This document shows, one piece after another, positions 18,045-26,856 of a stretch of DNA of 64,000 nucleotides. This stretch comes from Bradyrhizobium erythrophlei (GTDB lineage: Bacteria > Pseudomonadota > Alphaproteobacteria > Rhizobiales > Xanthobacteraceae), in assembly GCF_900129505.1 (NCBI RefSeq), contig NZ_LT670818.1, positions 5,117,001 through 5,181,000 on the forward strand, written 5' to 3'. The first letter of the stretch is position 1. Each line of letters begins with the position of its first letter. The notes below the pieces were generated by a model. It saw nothing but the letters and a program-made list of their open reading frames with translations, did not search any database and was not told the DNA's origin. The position numbers and the translations under genes were made by a program.

Positions 18045-18803
18045 TCAGCGCGTGCCGGCACGATCTCCACAAGCAACGATGTCGCGGGGAGATTTTCGAC
18101 CAGCTTCCTCCGGTGGAGAGAACACCGCCAGGTATCCGCCATCGCCTGCGAGCTGATGTGTGGCGATCTCGCGATAGCCAACCGCAGACAGTTCGCAACG
18201 CAGGAGCTCAATTGGCGTGCCATGCTCCGACGTCGGACGCTCGAGGTCGACAATTCCGACCCACGCGCCTGGTTTCAAGGCGGGCGCGAGATTATAGAGG
18301 AAGGCGTAAGGCTGGGCTATCTCGTGATACATGTGCACGAGGATAGCGGCATCGAGCGAGGAAGCGGGCAGACGCGGATCGTGTGGTTCGCCGAGCGCGA
18401 ATTTGACGTTAGTGAGCTTCAGACGCTCCGTTCGCTTGGCGAGTTCGATGAGGTAATTCCGCGTGACGTCCTCGGCGACGACGGAGCCGGTGGAGCCGAC
18501 GAGAGGCGAGAGCCGGACCGTGTGGTAGCCGCTGCCCGCACCAATGTCGCCGACCGTCATGCCTGGCTTCAGTTCAAGAAGACGGGCGATCTCACCGGCC
18601 TCATTCAAGGAGTCGCGGTGCTCCTCAGCGGAGCGGCTTGGGCTGACGATCTGCGCAACCGGGCGCTGGGGTGAGGGGAATTCCTTTGCCGGGGCCCCGG
18701 GCGGAGCCAGGTAGCCGATGTCGGCGGCGTATGCCTGAGTTGCGCCCAGCGCCACAATTAGCGCCGCTGCGCGGGCCGGTGCCATCATGTGCCTGCCAAG
18801 CAT
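18045..18803 (-). CDS. Exported class I SAM-dependent methyltransferase-like protein
   Basis: About 252 residues. A signal peptide covers roughly the first 30 (MAPARAAALIVALGATQAYAAD), followed by a Rossmann methyltransferase core: LKPGMTVGDIGAGSGYHTVRLSPLV (motif I), VVAEDV (motif II acidic end), and SLDAAILVHMYHEI (motif IV). An exported SAM-dependent enzyme is odd because SAM is not expected in the periplasm, yet this family is common in alphaproteobacteria. It lacks the cysteine pattern of arsenite methyltransferase. The stop codon abuts that of the GT2 gene, so the two are convergent. Confidence 0.78.
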   Translation of the reverse strand: MLGRHMMAPARAAALIVALGATQAYAADIGYLAPPGAPAKEFPSPQRPVAQIVSPSRSAEEHRDSLNEAGEIARLLELKPGMTVGDIGAGSGYHTVRLSPLVGSTGSVVAEDVTRNYLIELAKRTERLKLTNVKFALGEPHDPRLPASSLDAAILVHMYHEIAQPYAFLYNLAPALKPGAWVGIVDLERPTSEHGTPIELLRCELSAVGYREIATHQLAGDGGYLAVFSPPEEAGRKSPRDIVACGDRAGTR

Positions 18804-18836
18804 GGGGGCGGAGTCCGGTTTTACGACCGATGACCA

Positions 18837-18942
18837 CTAGAGCGCGGTGAGACTAGGCTGAATCGCCATCGCGCTCTAGATTCTTGATCGAGCATGATCT
18901 CTTCGGAAAACCGGTATCCACTTTTTCCGGATCATACTCTAA
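18837..18942. repeat. Mosaic palindromic intergenic repeat
   Basis: Two adjacent inverted repeats. The first has perfect 10-bp arms, CTAGAGCGCG at 18837-18846 and CGCGCTCTAG at 18870-18879. The second runs from about 18891 to 18940, with arms AGCATGAT...CGGAAAA and TTTTTCCGG...ATCATACT around a CCGGTATCCAC loop. I recall elements of this shape as dispersed repeats in Bradyrhizobium spacers. It ends just inside the stop end of the DoxD-like gene and may serve as a transcription end signal. Confidence 0.6.
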
Positions 18943-19595
18943 CCCGAGATGTGGAAGAACCAGCCGATCAGGCCTTTCCCGTCGCGCACAGCGGGGACTT
19001 TGCGGCGCAACCAGGCATCAAGGCCGAGACTGCGGCCGGTACCCTCGACCACGAACAAGAACATCAGCAAAGCCAGGAACATGTAGGTCCAAGGCCACTC
19101 GGACGGATTGCCATAGAGGCCGATCCAGAGTTGCAGCGTATAGGCGAGGGCCAGCACGCCCACGAACCGCACCGCAAGCCCAAGCATCATCGATCCAGCG
19201 AACACCAGCTCGGCAAGAAAGACGATCGGCCCAAAGATCCTCATGTGAGGCAACACGACGTCCTTCATGAAGGTGCGATGAAACTCGAAAGCCGCGTTGG
19301 TCGATTCCTGTTCGGTCCAGTATTGCAGACCGTCAGACACCGGCAGCGGCAGTTTCCACAACATGCCCTGGAACCACATGCAGCCGATCAGGACTCGGAC
19401 CAGCCAGACTCCAAGGTGCCGGCCTGTGCGTTGCGCCGAATCCTCCTGCCAATTCCGGAACGCCACGGCAGTGCCGGCGAGCAGCAGCGCCCAGAACAGC
19501 ACCAGGATCAGATAGCGCCAGTTTCCCTGATGGAGATAATCAGTCGTCGTCGCGGTCAGGAAATGCCAGACATCGGTGAAGGGATTGGTGGGCAT
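18939..19595 (-). CDS. DoxD-like / TQO small-subunit-family membrane protein
   Basis: A 218-residue membrane protein with about five helices. Its core fits the DoxD (thiosulfate:quinone oxidoreductase small subunit)/DoxX family: LVRVLIGCMWFQGMLWKLPLPVSDGL near residues 65-90, EFHRTFMKDVVLPH, FLAELVFAGSMMLGLAVR and WPWTYMFLALLMFLFVVEGTGRSLGLD at the end. No DoxA partner is present, so a redox or quinone-related role is possible but unproven. The gene is alone between the exported methyltransferase and an exported hypothetical, all on the minus strand. Confidence 0.72.
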   Translation of the reverse strand: MPTNPFTDVWHFLTATTTDYLHQGNWRYLILVLFWALLLAGTAVAFRNWQEDSAQRTGRHLGVWLVRVLIGCMWFQGMLWKLPLPVSDGLQYWTEQESTNAAFEFHRTFMKDVVLPHMRIFGPIVFLAELVFAGSMMLGLAVRFVGVLALAYTLQLWIGLYGNPSEWPWTYMFLALLMFLFVVEGTGRSLGLDAWLRRKVPAVRDGKGLIGWFFHISG

Positions 19596-19811
19596 GTGCG
19601 GGTGCTCCCAAGAATTGAATAGTTAACGTACCCAGCGGCCAGCGGACAGGGCGCATCGCCGCGCGAGCGATCGAAGGGGGCGCCGGCCTGGTAGAGCTGA
19701 TTTGACGTTCACGACCCTCTTTCCGCAATTCCTGCGCCGCGAACGTCCAATCCAAAACTCCACCGGCCTACTACGGCGTAGAGCGTACAGTTGTTACGCC
19801 AAGCACCGGCA

Positions 19812-20570
19812 TCACTGCGCGTTGATCCAGTTTTTTGATCCCGTCAGTTTGACCGACACATCCGAAAACCAAAGCCGAAAGGGCTTTCCGTCCAGCGTTC
19901 CGTGATGATCCATCGAGATCAGGAGCGGCCCAGCCTTCTTGTAATCCGTATAGTTTGCCATCACGAGCTTGGGTGGCGGGGTCGGAGCGCCACGGTGGTA
20001 GACGATCTCCTGGATTCGCTTGTCGGTGCCAATGTAGAGGTCCCAGGTGTCGCCGGGTTGGTAGCCACCGTCCGAAGGGTATTTCGCCACGACCCGCTCA
20101 GCGGAACCGTCGCCGACGGGCAGTTTCTGCATGCCCTCATCAGTCACCGGCACCCCGTCCCATAGGACGTGGAACGCGAGCAGCAGCCAATACTGATCGT
20201 TGGAGAATGCCGGATCGACTTCTTTCTTGGTGTCATCGCTTTGGCTGCTGAGCTGCGAGCGCTGATAGTTAGCCTTTGCCAGTTTGCCTTCCTTATCCTT
20301 TCCCTCGTAAGAGATCGTGTCGGTCTTCGGGCTCCATTCCCAAGAGCGAGAAAGCTTGGCACCAGGAAATTCTGCATTGAATTTGTAGCGGATTGACTCG
20401 ATTTTCCCGAAGGAATCAAGGCCGTAGGTCTTGGCGATTTGTTTGGCAATCGGTAGGCTCTGCTGTGCCTCCGATATTTCAGGGAGGATCAACAGCATGC
20501 TGGCGGCGACAAGGCCGATCATATTGAGCCGGCTCATTTCACGGAGAGTCTGAGTACGAACACCGCTCAT
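19812..20570 (-). CDS. Exported protein of unknown function
   Basis: A 252-residue protein. A signal peptide (MIGLVAASMLLILPEISEAQ) ends near residue 36, and a soluble beta-rich domain follows, with KIESIRYKFNAEFPGAKLSRSWEWSPKTD and VVAKYPSDGGYQPGDTWDLYIGTDKRIQEIVYHRG. The latter resembles periplasmic proteins related to outer-membrane lipoprotein sorting, but I cannot name a family. The start at 20570 is favoured by AAGGAG upstream; the ATG at 20654 lacks this. No partner gene is apparent. Confidence 0.7.
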   Translation of the reverse strand: MSGVRTQTLREMSRLNMIGLVAASMLLILPEISEAQQSLPIAKQIAKTYGLDSFGKIESIRYKFNAEFPGAKLSRSWEWSPKTDTISYEGKDKEGKLAKANYQRSQLSSQSDDTKKEVDPAFSNDQYWLLLAFHVLWDGVPVTDEGMQKLPVGDGSAERVVAKYPSDGGYQPGDTWDLYIGTDKRIQEIVYHRGAPTPPPKLVMANYTDYKKAGPLLISMDHHGTLDGKPFRLWFSDVSVKLTGSKNWINAQ

Positions 20571-20966
20571 ATCGAACTCCTTAGGCTTGGGTACACTTGC
20601 GTTGACTGAGCTAACGCTCGGTTTTCTAGATAACGTTCGCACAGAAAGCTGCAAATTGTCCGTTGTGTTTTGTTAGAGGTTTTTGATGCTGTGGCACAGC
20701 CGAATGAGGGAACACCGACTAAGTGATTGATTCACTGGTGGGACTCGAACCTGCAATCAGACCGTTTTGAGCGGCGGGATAACGATCGGCTTCGTTGATT
20801 TAGCTGTCTTTTTGTTTCAATCCGATCGCGTTCATTGCGCTTCGGTTGGGTCGTTTCTGGTGCGAAACTGGTGCGGTCACGCCTGCTCGAGCAGACGAGC
20901 CGGGATTGACATCCGTAGGTCTCCTTCGCCGAACTCTCTTCACGATGATCATCAAGCGGATCGACT
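20571..20966. other. Spacer with tRNA-like debris
   Basis: This spacer has no convincing gene. On the minus strand, 20735-20750 reads GGTTCGAGTCCCACCA, which looks like the T-loop and 3' end of a tRNA, but the T-stem does not pair and no body is present. At 20859-20880 the words TGGTGCG-AAAC-TGGTGCG form a direct repeat. The whole looks like debris from past integration. Confidence 0.35.
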
Positions 20967-21015
20967 TGGCCCTCTCAAGGCTGAAACAGGGGTTCAATTC
21001 CCCTAGGGAGCGCCA
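20967..21015 (+). other. 3' segment of a tRNA-Glu(CTC) gene, probable attachment-site scar
   Basis: The run reads as the second half of a tRNA: an anticodon stem-loop with CTCTCAA (anticodon CTC), a variable loop, a perfect T-arm (AGGGG-TTCAATT-CCCCT), the 3' acceptor strand AGGGAGC, discriminator G and an encoded CCA. The 26 bases upstream cannot pair with the acceptor strand or form a good D-arm, so the 5' half is missing or replaced. Tyrosine integrases commonly insert in tRNA 3' ends and leave such a copy. Confidence 0.6.
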
Positions 21016-21159
21016 ATGATTTCAATAACTTAATCACTTCGTCGCCTCTCTTCTGCCTCTAGGTAGAGGACGATTGTATTCCCCGGGCAAAAGAGCGCCT
21101 GCCTACAATTACCGATCTTTTGGCTTTCTTGCCGTTTTAGTGCGCCTCGGCGAGCCCGC

Positions 21160-21499
21160 CAGCGATTCAGGGAGATCGCGTCCAGCTACAACAAAGTGAT
21201 TCTCAATTTTCTCCTCAACGCCATCGAGGCGATGAGCGGAATGAGCGAGCGATCTCGGGAATTGCTGATCAGCACCGCAAAAAGCGACGTTGGGGTTGTC
21301 GGCTCGGTGTGGGATTCAGGTCCGGGGGTTTGACAGCCCAAAGTGTCGAACGGTTGCCAAAGTCTCTTTACACTACCAGGCTCGGCGGCTTGGGGTTGGG
21401 GTTGTCGATCTGCCCCTCGAGCACAGAAGCGCATGGCGGAAGCTTGTGGACGAGCGCCGATGAACCGGAGCCGAATTGCAATTCACATTGGCAGCGTAG
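21160..21499 (+). pseudogene. Histidine kinase C-terminal fragment
   Basis: Read across frames, the stretch encodes AIQGDRVQLQ, then VILNFLLNAIEAMSGMSERSRELL, DSGPG, VERL...YTTRLGGLGLGLSIC, EAHGGSLW and AELQFTLAA. These are the N-, G1- and G2-boxes of a HATPase domain, very like the C-terminus of the giant kinase at 31223-36742. At least two frameshifts, and no HisKA or sensor part, show that it is dead. Confidence 0.75.
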
Positions 21500-21792
21500 C
21501 AGATGCATACGGTCCACGAAAGAAACACCGCATTTTGGCTAAAGCTATGTCACGAACCAAAAAGACGACCAAAAGACGCATCGCTATGCTCCGAGTTGTC
21601 AGATGAGGAGCACGATACGGTGGTCAGAACCCTTGAAGAAGAACTCCTGAAGAAATAGCGCGGGCGATGATCACCGGCGAAGGGCCCATGTCCGCGCGGG
21701 TTGTGACTTGTAGCGGACGCGCGGTCGGAAGCGGCGGGTTTGTTCGAGAAGTAAATCTCCGATCGAAAAGCAGTGCGAAAATGAGCGCGCTT

Positions 21793-22284
21793 ATGAACAC
21801 CGAACTCAATTCATTTGTGGGCAAATTACGTCAGTCTAGTCTACTCATGACGGACCTCGATTACCATGTCGTACGCGCCGCGATGATAATCATGTATTTC
21901 TTCTTCGGTTACCAGAAATGGTGGCCGTACGAGGCCGAGCGCCCTGTTCCCTTCATCGGCAACAGTCCGCTGATCTCGTGGCTGTACCTTGTGTTCAGCC
22001 ACCAGCAGGCCAGCTGGCTTCTCGGGGTATCCGAATGGACCTTCGGCGCGCTACTGCTCGCTGGTTTCTGGGACAAGCGGCTGGGCATCCTCGGCGCAGC
22101 CGGTTCGACTGTGATTTTCATAGTAACGGTCTCGACCATTCCCTTTACGCCCGACGGTTGGGATCCCGTAGCCGGATTCCCGGCCATGACTGGCAATGTT
22201 CCATTCCTGATGAAGGATATCGTGCTGCTTGCAGCGTCGCTCTATCTCTTGAAGCAGGATCTTTTTCGCGTGACGCAACGATGA
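21793..22284 (+). CDS. DUF417 (YkgB/RclC-like) membrane protein
   Basis: About 163 residues and four membrane helices. AAMIIMYFFFGYQKWWPYEAE starts the family core. Next come PFIGNSPLISWLY, LLAGFWDKRLGILGAAGSTVIFIVTVSTI and an FPAMTGNVPFLMKDIVLLAASLYLLKQDL end, all characteristic of DUF417. The E. coli member RclC belongs to a reactive-chlorine response. The start at 21793 is chosen by alignment to the paralogue at 25728; ATG 21781 is possible. It lies upstream of the cyclase gene and may share its transcript. Confidence 0.78.
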   Translation: MNTELNSFVGKLRQSSLLMTDLDYHVVRAAMIIMYFFFGYQKWWPYEAERPVPFIGNSPLISWLYLVFSHQQASWLLGVSEWTFGALLLAGFWDKRLGILGAAGSTVIFIVTVSTIPFTPDGWDPVAGFPAMTGNVPFLMKDIVLLAASLYLLKQDLFRVTQR

Positions 22285-22378
22285 ACAGGAGTCTCGCGGC
22301 TCTCGCGCTTTTCGCCAAGGGCACGGCCGGCCCTAACCAAACCGGCCGGGCGAACGAGTTAACAGAGATAGAGTGGCT

Positions 22379-24331
22379 ATGGTGACCCAGGAGGTTCAAC
22401 TCAAAGAGCTCGTGCGGCCAAGTGGTCGGTTGACGTTGACATTTCGGGCCTCAATCACCCTCGCGGTGATGGCGTTCATCATTGCTTTGGCAGCCCTGCT
22501 AATTGCTATTCAGGTCCGGGCTCTTCATTGGGCAACGAAGGAGGCTGCATCCGCCTATATGGACGCGACGAGCACGAAGGCATCGGGACGCCTTCAGACG
22601 GAGATAACCGCCATAGCGTCGTTGGTGCGTGTGCTGGCGACTAGTCCCAGCGTAGCCGGATTAAAAGAGAGTGCCGAGACCGGCCCGGCGATCGCCCTAT
22701 TGAAGGCCTCATTGCAGGAACTACCCCAAATTGACAGCATCTGTGTCGGCTTTGAGAATGGCGCTTGGTTGCAGGTCCAGCGCATTAGTGACCTGAACGA
22801 GGAGCAGCGCGAGAGGTTACGCGCGACACCTCACGCTGACATTGCCATCAGTTCGATCCGCCCCGGCCCTCGGGGCGAACTGCCCATGCGACGCATTTTT
22901 GAGGACCAGCAGGGCAACGATGTCGGACAACTGGATCTATGGAAATATGGATACGACGCCCGTAAGCGGCCTTGGTATCACGACACGATCGAAGCCGACC
23001 AGTCGCTCGTCTCCTTGCCCTATCTTTCGCCTAGCATCGGCTCACCGGTGATTCCGATTAGCGCCCCACTGCGGGGGAAGGTGCCGGGCGTCGTTGCAGT
23101 CAATCTCAAGCTCGATACTTTCAGCGATTTCGTGCAAACGCAGCGGCCCGGAAAGCATGGCATCGTCTTGATCTTCGACTCTGCCGGTTCGCTCATCGCT
23201 CACCCCGATTTTGCACGACTCGTTGCCGGCGCGATGACACATCCGTCCCAACCGCAATTGCCCAACATCAAGGAGATCAACTCGGGGGTCGCAGCGGCTG
23301 CGTTGCGGGGAGCGCACGGCCGCGAGTATTACGATGGAGATATCCGTGACGACGACGGCAATGATTACCTGTTCAGGTTGGCAAATTTCCCTCTGGGCGA
23401 GCCGCACAGCGCGAGCATATTGTTGCTAGGAGCCCAAAGGGACTTTGCCCAGGATATTCGCAGGCTCCAGTTCACGGGACTAATACTTGCAACTATTGCT
23501 GCCGCTGCCTTTATTCCCGCCGTTTGGATATTTGGCAGCCGAATGTCTTTATCCCTGAAAGCTTTAACGGCTGAGGCCGTCAAGCTCCAAAATCTGGCTG
23601 AGCCTGCATCCAAACCGGTAGTATCACGTATCAGGGAAATTCACGAGCTAGGAAGTGCAATGAGCCTCGCGCAGCGCGCGGTATGGTCGTTCGCCCACTT
23701 TGTTCCCAAAAAACTCGTCCAGCGTGTCATCGATAACTCTATCGCTGTGGAGCTTGGCGGAGTCCGAGAGGAGATTACAATCCTGTTCAGCGACGTTCGG
23801 GATTTTACGGCCATCGCCGAGTCCGCCGATCCCGATGCTCTTATGCACCAAATGTCGCGCTATTTCTCGGCACTTGCGGAAGCGTTCCTCGCCGAAGGTG
23901 GAACAATCGACAAGTTCATCGGCGACGCGATGATGGTGTTCTGGAACGCACCCAATCCTCAGCCCGACCATGTTGAGCGAGCCTGCCGGGCGGCTGTTGC
24001 GGCCAGATTGGCTTGCGAAAAGCTCAATTCTCAGTTCGAAACTGAGGGTCTTAAGCCATTCTTCACACGGTTTGGCATTCACGCCGGGGATGCCGTGGTT
24101 GGAAACCTCGGCTCGACGGAGCGCATGAATTACACGGCTCTCGGGAATACGGTAAATCTCGCAGCGCGCCTCGAAGGTCTAAACAAGCAGTTTGGCACTA
24201 CCATCCTCGTGAGTGAAGGCGTCTACCTGCGGGTTTGCCATTGCTTCCAGTTCAGATCCATCGAGTCAGTCGTCGCGAAGGGCATGACAAAGGCAACCCG
24301 CATTTTCGAGCTGATCGGGGCGTCGACGTGA
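22379..24331 (+). CDS. Membrane adenylate/guanylate cyclase with periplasmic Cache-like sensor
   Basis: A 650-residue receptor cyclase. One membrane helix (residues ~24-46) is followed by a periplasmic double-Cache-like region (about 50-360, with LWKYGYDARKRPWYHDTIEAD and VVAVNLKLDTFSDFV). A second helix (~365-385) and a HAMP-like linker lead to a class III catalytic domain from about residue 466. That domain has ITILFSDVRDFTAI with the metal-binding Asp residues, GGTIDKFIGDAMMVFWNAP, and YTALGNTVNLAARLE. The Lys in TIDKF and the Thr in YTAL suggest ATP as substrate. A GTG start at 22373 is also possible. Its stop overlaps the next gene as GTGA, tying it to the UrtA-like binding protein. Confidence 0.87.
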   Translation: MVTQEVQLKELVRPSGRLTLTFRASITLAVMAFIIALAALLIAIQVRALHWATKEAASAYMDATSTKASGRLQTEITAIASLVRVLATSPSVAGLKESAETGPAIALLKASLQELPQIDSICVGFENGAWLQVQRISDLNEEQRERLRATPHADIAISSIRPGPRGELPMRRIFEDQQGNDVGQLDLWKYGYDARKRPWYHDTIEADQSLVSLPYLSPSIGSPVIPISAPLRGKVPGVVAVNLKLDTFSDFVQTQRPGKHGIVLIFDSAGSLIAHPDFARLVAGAMTHPSQPQLPNIKEINSGVAAAALRGAHGREYYDGDIRDDDGNDYLFRLANFPLGEPHSASILLLGAQRDFAQDIRRLQFTGLILATIAAAAFIPAVWIFGSRMSLSLKALTAEAVKLQNLAEPASKPVVSRIREIHELGSAMSLAQRAVWSFAHFVPKKLVQRVIDNSIAVELGGVREEITILFSDVRDFTAIAESADPDALMHQMSRYFSALAEAFLAEGGTIDKFIGDAMMVFWNAPNPQPDHVERACRAAVAARLACEKLNSQFETEGLKPFFTRFGIHAGDAVVGNLGSTERMNYTALGNTVNLAARLEGLNKQFGTTILVSEGVYLRVCHCFQFRSIESVVAKGMTKATRIFELIGAST

Positions 24332-25617
24332 AATCAACTTCAATGCTACGAGGTGTCTTGCCAAGATTGTTCGGTTTGTGGCTGGCGTCCGTCGTTTCAG
24401 CAGGTCACGCAAGCGAAGACACCATCGAGGTCGGAATTCTGCATTCTTTGTCGGGTACCATGGCGATTAGCGAGTCGGTACTTGAGAAAACCGTTCTCAT
24501 GTTGCTCCAAGATCAGAACAAAAAGGGCGGCCTGCTCGCACGGAAGTTGGAGCCGGTAATAGTTGACCCCGCGTCCGATCCGGACATGTTTGCAAAAGAC
24601 GCGAGGGAATTGCTTTCGAAGAAAAAAGTCGCGGTTGTGTTCGGCTGCTGGACATCTACGTCCCGCAAAGCTGTTCTGCCGATCTTCGAACGGCTGAACG
24701 GCTTACTCTTCTACCCGGTGCAATACGAAGGCGAAGAGAGCTCACGAAACATTTTCTATACGGGAGCGGCGCCAAATCAGCAGGCAATTCCGGCTGTTCG
24801 ATATCTAATGAGCAGGGAAGGAGGCCAGGTCCGCAGATGGGTTCTGCTTGGCACCGATTACGTCTATCCGCGCACGACCAACCGAATTCTGAGCGCGTAT
24901 CTCGCCGAAAAGGGCGTATCGCCAGACGATATTATGACTATTTATACGCCATTCGGCAATTCCGATTGGCGGGGGATCGTCGACAGGATCAAAGCCTTTG
25001 GTTCGGAGGGAAAAAAGACCGCGGTGATATCAACCATTAACGGAGACGCTAATACGTACTTCTATAGGGAGCTCGTAGCCCAACATGTGGACGCCAATGA
25101 GATTCCAGTCATGGCGTTCTCCATTGGAGAGCGCGAATTGCGCAGCGTAGGCATTGCTCCCGTCGGGCATTTGGCGGCCTGGAACTACTTCCACGCGGTC
25201 AACTCACCAGAAAACAAACTGTTCGTGAAAATGTGGGCTGACTTCAACGAGCAAGGAGACGTAATCACAAATGACCCGATGGAAGCCACCTTTATTGGCT
25301 TCAGAATGTGGGCGCAAGCAGTTGTTCAAGCGGGCACTACCGATGTGGATGCGGTCCGGCAGGCCATGTACGGTCAGAGAATCAAGGCGCCGAGCGGCTT
25401 CGATGTTGTGATGAATTCCAATCATCATCTTTCCAAGCCGGTCATGATAGGCAAAATAAATTCTTCCGCGACTCTTGATGTCATTTGGCAGTCAATCAAT
25501 CCGGTCCGGGCCGAGCCTTGGAGCAGGTATCTCCCCGACAGTGCAAAGCGTACGGCCGATTGGACCTTTCCTTGGGTCTGTGGGGGCTGCATTGAACCAG
25601 CATTCCATGACTGGTGA
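24328..25617 (+). CDS. UrtA/AmiC-like periplasmic substrate-binding protein
   Basis: About 429 residues from GTG 24328, overlapping the cyclase stop. A signal peptide (LFGLWLASVVSAGHASED) precedes IEVGILHSLSGTMAISESVLEKTVLML and VVFGCWTSTSRKAVLPIFERLNGLLFYPVQYEGEESS, the hallmark of the urea/short-amide binding (UrtA, AmiC, FmdC) group. No permease or ATPase follows. Coupling to a sensor cyclase suggests it binds a ligand for the cyclase's periplasmic domain; that is inference. It is clearly different from the second UrtA at 38444. Confidence 0.82.
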   Translation: MKSTSMLRGVLPRLFGLWLASVVSAGHASEDTIEVGILHSLSGTMAISESVLEKTVLMLLQDQNKKGGLLARKLEPVIVDPASDPDMFAKDARELLSKKKVAVVFGCWTSTSRKAVLPIFERLNGLLFYPVQYEGEESSRNIFYTGAAPNQQAIPAVRYLMSREGGQVRRWVLLGTDYVYPRTTNRILSAYLAEKGVSPDDIMTIYTPFGNSDWRGIVDRIKAFGSEGKKTAVISTINGDANTYFYRELVAQHVDANEIPVMAFSIGERELRSVGIAPVGHLAAWNYFHAVNSPENKLFVKMWADFNEQGDVITNDPMEATFIGFRMWAQAVVQAGTTDVDAVRQAMYGQRIKAPSGFDVVMNSNHHLSKPVMIGKINSSATLDVIWQSINPVRAEPWSRYLPDSAKRTADWTFPWVCGGCIEPAFHDW

Positions 25618-25727
25618 CGGTCCGATCTTTGGTGAGCTACGGAGCGAGCCTCGCCGTTGGATATTGTCAAGTAGAGGTCTGCAAAGGTGATCCAGTCGTG
25701 GGGAATAGGATGAGGAGGAACGACATT

Positions 25728-26228
25728 ATGAAACAGTTGAACCAGCTTATTCTTTATGTTTCGAAAACCGCCCCGTTTCGGAGCGGTCTTGACCGTCATT
25801 TGATTCGTGCTGCAATGGTTTTTACGTTCTTTGCCTTCAGCATCCAAAAGTGGAGTCAGTACACCGCGGAGATGCTAGTTCCCTTGATCGGCCATAGCCC
25901 CGTCGTCTTCTGGCTGCTCCCAGCCTTCGGTGTTCGCGGCGCGGGCTTCTTCCTCGGGACGACCGAAACGATCTTCGGCTCTCTCATTTTTCTTGGCTAT
26001 TGGAGCCCGAGGCTTGGCATCCTGGGCGCACTTGGGTCGATCGCAACCTTCATCGGTACCACGAGCATTATTCCTTTTCTACCCGATGGCTGGGCCAATG
26101 AGGCGGGTGGATTTCCGATCATGACCTTGCCACTCGGCTTCTTGATGAAGGACGTTCTGTTCCTCGCCGCTTCATTTTATCTGCTCAAGCAGGATCTGAC
26201 ACGTGCGGCGGAGTTAACACGCAGTTGA
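25728..26228 (+). CDS. DUF417 (YkgB/RclC-like) membrane protein, second copy
   Basis: A 166-residue paralogue of the protein at 21793, with the same four helices: AAMVFTFFAFSIQKWSQYTAE, PLIGHSPVVFWLLPAFGVRGAGFFLGTTETIFG, YWSPRLGILGALGSIATFIGTTSIIPF and FLMKDVLFLAASFYLLKQDL. ATG 25728 is preferred because AGGAGGAA lies upstream. The two copies bracket the cyclase and binding-protein genes, and all four read in the same direction. Confidence 0.8.
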   Translation: MKQLNQLILYVSKTAPFRSGLDRHLIRAAMVFTFFAFSIQKWSQYTAEMLVPLIGHSPVVFWLLPAFGVRGAGFFLGTTETIFGSLIFLGYWSPRLGILGALGSIATFIGTTSIIPFLPDGWANEAGGFPIMTLPLGFLMKDVLFLAASFYLLKQDLTRAAELTRS

Positions 26229-26856
26229 TCGCGAGATCCAAGAAAAGAGCCCGTTTACCGAGCGAATCAGTAGAGTTTTCGATCCAACCATGCCTCGAAC
26301 ATCGGTAAGTTGGTTCTACCCGCCATACCTCGACGCCAACCGTGGAAGTGGCATGGGCCCTGATAGTCAAAAGCCGGAAACTGAGCCATCCCGGCAAGAT
26401 CGGGCTGATCGACGTCGTGCACAACGTCCAGCCCACCGTGCCTGAAGGGCAAAGAGCCGGCGCAGCGCCGACGGTCAGCGTAGTTAGCCAAGCAGCGAGC
26501 TCTTCGATCGAGAGTTTCACGTCATCGCCAGGAAAGCCGAACTGTTAGCAGATAACCACTGTGGTCCAGCCTAATGGTGAGGAATGTTTGAATATTCCCT
26601 TTGCTGGGAAACTCCGTAATTGCAAAGGACGAGGCTGGGATCAATCTCGACGTAAAGCTGACGCCGGCTCCTTGAAGTCGAACAGGACTGATCTGCTCCG
26701 CTGAAATCGTTCGCCGACATCTCGGCAATGCTCCTTTCAGGGCTTGATGATCTGCGCTTCCGCGAACCTGCCTTTCAGTTACGGAGCCTTACCCGGTCGC
26801 ATTGACCAACGAACACTCAACGATGAAGTCAATTCGCGACCGACGAAGAAATAGGC
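26229..26856. other. Non-coding or decayed stretch
   Basis: No intact gene is recognised. On the minus strand at about 26267-26560, two overlapping frames carry plausible protein-like stretches (for example AQFPAFDYQGPCHFHGWRR) that switch frame, suggesting the remains of an old gene, but I could not assign a family. Confidence 0.3.

Noticed and set aside
20735..20750. Second tRNA gene on the minus strand
   Set aside because: Only a T-loop-like string ending in CCA is present; the T-stem does not pair and there is no body.
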